Positions 4,725 through 5,900 of a stretch of 5,900 nucleotides of DNA are shown here, one piece after another (position 1 is the stretch's first letter; the number at the start of each line of letters is the position of its first letter). Below the pieces are notes generated by a model. That model worked only from the letters and a program-made list of their open reading frames with translations, ran no database searches and was not told the origin of the DNA. The position numbers and the translations under genes were made by a program. The DNA is taken from contig CAZWFW010000057.1 in NCBI GenBank assembly GCA_964633445.1, forward strand, positions 1 to 5,900. The letters run 5' to 3'. This stretch comes from CAZWFW01 sp964633445 (GTDB lineage Archaea > Undinarchaeota > CAZWFW01).

Positions 4725-5495
4725 ATGAAGTTTGTAGCAATACCATCAACATATACAGCTGAGCAAAAAAATCTTTATATTAGAACATATAGAATTGGTA
4801 TCCTAGCAAGAGTTTGCTCAACCTTTGCAATTGATAAAATTGCTGTTTATTATGACAAAGACCCCAAATTTGAAAGCCATGCTTTAGGAAGATTCATTGT
4901 TAAGGTTTTAAAGTATTGCAACACACCTCCCCACTTGAAGAAATATTTATTTCCAAAAGATAAAGATTTGAGGTATGTTGGTGTAGTCCCCCCATTGAAA
5001 ACGCCTATGCACGCACCGCAGGATTTTAATTCAAAATATAGGCAGGGATATGTTCTTGAAGTTAAAAGGAAAGTAAAAGTAGACTGCGGGCTTGATAAGC
5101 CGATTTATGTTAAAGGTAAGGCAAGTAAAGGTGATATTGTCTTTGTTGATCTAGAAAGACGTAAAATCGTTAAACCAAGAGGTGTGTATACGGGTTACGA
5201 TGCTTTTTACTTTAATAAAGGACTCGAGATATTACTTAGTGAGCTAAGATCAAAGAATTATTTCATAATAGGTACCTCCAAATTTGGCAAGCCTATAAAT
5301 GAGATTAAGCTTGAAAAGAGGAAGAATATTGCAATAATTTTTGGATCTCCATTTAGAGGTCTACTTGACATATGCGATGCCAACCATTTCGACGCTCTTA
5401 TAAATTTTGTTCCTGATCAAAGCGTATTAACAATAAGAACAGAGGAAGCTCTGCATTATGTTTTAGCAATTCTAAGGTATTTAAGTATTCTCTAA
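4725..5495 (+). CDS. SPOUT-class RNA methyltransferase (DUF171, putative rRNA uridine-N3 type)
   Basis: A 256-residue protein of the archaeal/eukaryotic SPOUT family to which human SPOUT1 (C9orf114) belongs, expected to methylate a ribosomal RNA base using SAM. The N-terminal strand-helix (FVAIPST, then YIRTYRIGILARVCSTFAID at about 17-36) begins the SPOUT fold. Residues from about 104 to 155 form an inserted beta-rich OB-like domain (YVLEVKRKVKVDCG, GDIVFVDLERRKIV). The C-terminal part has the knot signatures FGSPFRGL (GSP at 207-209) and NFVPDQSVLTIRTEEAL (from 227), which form the trefoil knot and SAM site. The ATG at 4725 matches the usual family start and has a weak GTGGT complementarity four nt upstream; an in-frame GTG at 4716 would add only MVK. 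In many archaea this gene sits directly ahead of the L3-L4-L23-L2 ribosomal cluster. Here no ribosomal protein gene follows within the window. Confidence 0.88.
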   Translation: MKFVAIPSTYTAEQKNLYIRTYRIGILARVCSTFAIDKIAVYYDKDPKFESHALGRFIVKVLKYCNTPPHLKKYLFPKDKDLRYVGVVPPLKTPMHAPQDFNSKYRQGYVLEVKRKVKVDCGLDKPIYVKGKASKGDIVFVDLERRKIVKPRGVYTGYDAFYFNKGLEILLSELRSKNYFIIGTSKFGKPINEIKLEKRKNIAIIFGSPFRGLLDICDANHFDALINFVPDQSVLTIRTEEALHYVLAILRYLSIL

Positions 5496-5554
5496 ATGAA
5501 AATATAGTTTTGAATTCTGCAACCGTTAAACAGATAGCTAAAACAATATAATAT

Positions 5555-5570
5555 CTTTCCGAAAGGGAAG
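5555..5570. other. GAAA-tetraloop hairpin
   Basis: CTTTCC (5555-5560) pairs with GGGAAG (5565-5570), six pairs including one T/G wobble, closing a GAAA loop of the stable GNRA class if transcribed in the plus direction. It lies in the 120-nt gap between the SPOUT gene and the small regulator gene, and is followed by the G-rich ACGGGGGC. It is not followed by a T run, so it is not a standard terminator. It may stabilise the SPOUT mRNA 3' end. Confidence 0.4.
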
Positions 5571-5582
5571 ACGGGGGCAGAA

Positions 5583-5592
5583 AAAATATATA
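5583..5592 (+). promoter_or_regulatory. TATA box for leaderless transcription of the small regulator gene
   Basis: AAAATATATA at 5581-5590 and the following TAG form a TATA element centred about 27-28 nt before the ATG at 5616. That spacing places transcription at or next to the start codon. No Shine-Dalgarno is present before this ATG, which agrees with a leaderless mRNA. Confidence 0.55.
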
Positions 5593-5615
5593 GCATTGAC
5601 ACTAATGATAATACA

Positions 5616-5756
5616 ATGAGCAAGGTTACTATAAAAGTGGAAGCAGACACTCATAGAAAATTGCTTGAGGTGGTTTCAAGGTTGCAATTAAAAAAGAAAA
5701 GGCGGGTTACTATAGATGAGGCAATAAGGGAGTTGATTAAGCATGCTAAGCTATAA
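5616..5756 (+). CDS. Small ribbon-helix-helix DNA-binding protein (CopG/VapB-antitoxin-like)
   Basis: A 46-residue basic protein beginning MSKVTIKVEADTHRKLLEVV. The pattern fits the ribbon-helix-helix fold: a short strand with alternating residues (3-9), helix A (about 10-24), a basic turn (KKKRR, 26-30), and helix B beginning with TIDEAIRELI (32-41). Such proteins bind short palindromic operators as dimers, and many archaeal examples are antitoxins of VapBC-type modules. The frame is coding-like and is preceded by a TATA box at leaderless spacing. No PIN-domain toxin is recognisable on either side: upstream is the SPOUT gene, and the next gene starts 82 nt downstream with an unrelated-looking sequence. 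It could be an orphan antitoxin or a stand-alone regulator, possibly acting on the palindrome just downstream. The fold assignment rests on the sequence pattern only. Confidence 0.7.
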   Translation: MSKVTIKVEADTHRKLLEVVSRLQLKKKRRVTIDEAIRELIKHAKL

Positions 5757-5810
5757 ATTCAGCTTATATCCTTCAAAGCGTATTGAGGCAAAGCTAAATC
5801 TTGCATAAGC

Positions 5811-5821
5811 TTTCTATATAT
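5811..5821 (+). promoter_or_regulatory. TATA box of the gene at the right edge
   Basis: TTTCTATATAT lies about 20-28 nt before the ATG at 5839, slightly close for a leaderless start but compatible with one at or just after the ATG. No Shine-Dalgarno is visible between them. Confidence 0.4.
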
Positions 5822-5832
5822 CTGCATGCAGA
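5821..5832. promoter_or_regulatory. 12-bp perfect palindrome, candidate operator
   Basis: TCTGCATGCAGA reads identically on both strands. It sits between the TATA box and the start codon of the next gene, a typical repressor position in archaea. The adjacent ribbon-helix-helix gene supplies an obvious candidate binder, but the link is inference. A shorter related palindrome, AGCATGCT, lies at 5740-5747 inside the end of the regulator gene. Confidence 0.4.
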
Positions 5833-5838
5833 ATACTG

Positions 5839-5900
5839 ATGAGGGATAAAAAGCTTGATAGCCTGTTGAAGAGAAGACCTCTACTCAGAACCATCTCTTA
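5839..5900 (+). CDS. 5' end of an unidentified protein gene, running off the window
   Basis: An ATG at 5839 opens a frame with no stop to the window end, reading MRDKKLDSLLKRRPLLRTIS. A TATA box and palindrome directly precede it, which supports a real gene. Twenty basic, Leu-rich residues are too few to name a family. It does not begin like a PIN-domain toxin (which would show a hydrophobic strand ending in D-T-N), so it gives no direct support to a toxin-antitoxin pair. Confidence 0.4.
   Translation, partial: MRDKKLDSLLKRRPLLRTIS

Noticed and set aside
5790..5813. AAAGCT/AGCTTT inverted repeat with a 12-base loop as a terminator
   Set aside because: The stem is only six mainly A/T pairs with a large loop, and no T run follows. 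It is easily met by chance in this composition.
5836..5842. CTGATGA, resembling fused D and C boxes
   Set aside because: It coincides with the start codon of a plausible gene, and no partner boxes with guide spacing were found.
1..5900. CRISPR array, insertion sequence or integration at the tRNA
   Set aside because: No regularly spaced repeats, no transposase or integrase reading frame, and no duplicate of the tRNA 3' end in the window.

Overview
The window is archaeal. It carries the class-I release factor aRF1 (NIKS and GGQ motifs), the ribosomal stalk protein P1 with its Glu/Lys hinge and GLAALFG tail, a tRNA-Phe interrupted by a 42-nt intron at the canonical 37/38 position and lacking an encoded CCA, a MinD-type ATPase, and an archaeal/eukaryotic-type SPOUT RNA methyltransferase. 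Intergenic regions are very A+T-rich with recognisable TATA boxes, and ribosome binding sites are of the GGTG type. The aRF1 lacks the zinc-ribbon minidomain found in euryarchaeal homologues, as in Crenarchaeota. Together with MinD this points to a (probably thermophilic) member of the TACK group outside the classical crenarchaeal orders. That placement is inference.

Layout: (1) 1-1107, plus strand: aRF1, with an odd 5' end that has no standard start codon. (2) 3362-1087, minus strand: a stand-alone stalk protein gene (rpl12), then an intramembrane M50 (site-2) protease, then a TlyA-like S4/FtsJ-type rRNA 2'-O-methyltransferase whose start overlaps the protease stop by 4 nt. The last gene overlaps the 3' end of aRF1 tail to tail by 21 nt. 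(3) 3491-3606, plus strand: intron-containing tRNA-Phe, divergent from rpl12. (4) 3701-4483: minD with a C-terminal amphipathic membrane anchor. (5) 4484-4724: a non-coding stretch holding a T-rich terminator and a locally G+C-rich series of stem-loops that may be a small RNA. (6) 4725-5495: SPOUT methyltransferase. (7) 5496-5900: a GAAA-tetraloop hairpin, a 46-residue ribbon-helix-helix protein gene probably translated from a leaderless mRNA, a 12-bp palindrome next to a TATA box, and the 5' end of an unidentified gene leaving the window.

Most genes serve translation or ribosome/RNA maturation (aRF1, P1, tRNA-Phe, two RNA methyltransferases). The protease, MinD and the small regulator are additions with no evident shared pathway. 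The most interesting points are the aRF1 5' end, where a six-codon frame ending in TTT-TAA could reach the aRF1 frame by a +1 shift as in bacterial RF2 (or the gene uses an ATT start, or there is a one-base error); the structured intergenic region before the SPOUT gene; and the competing structures in the tRNA-Phe intron.
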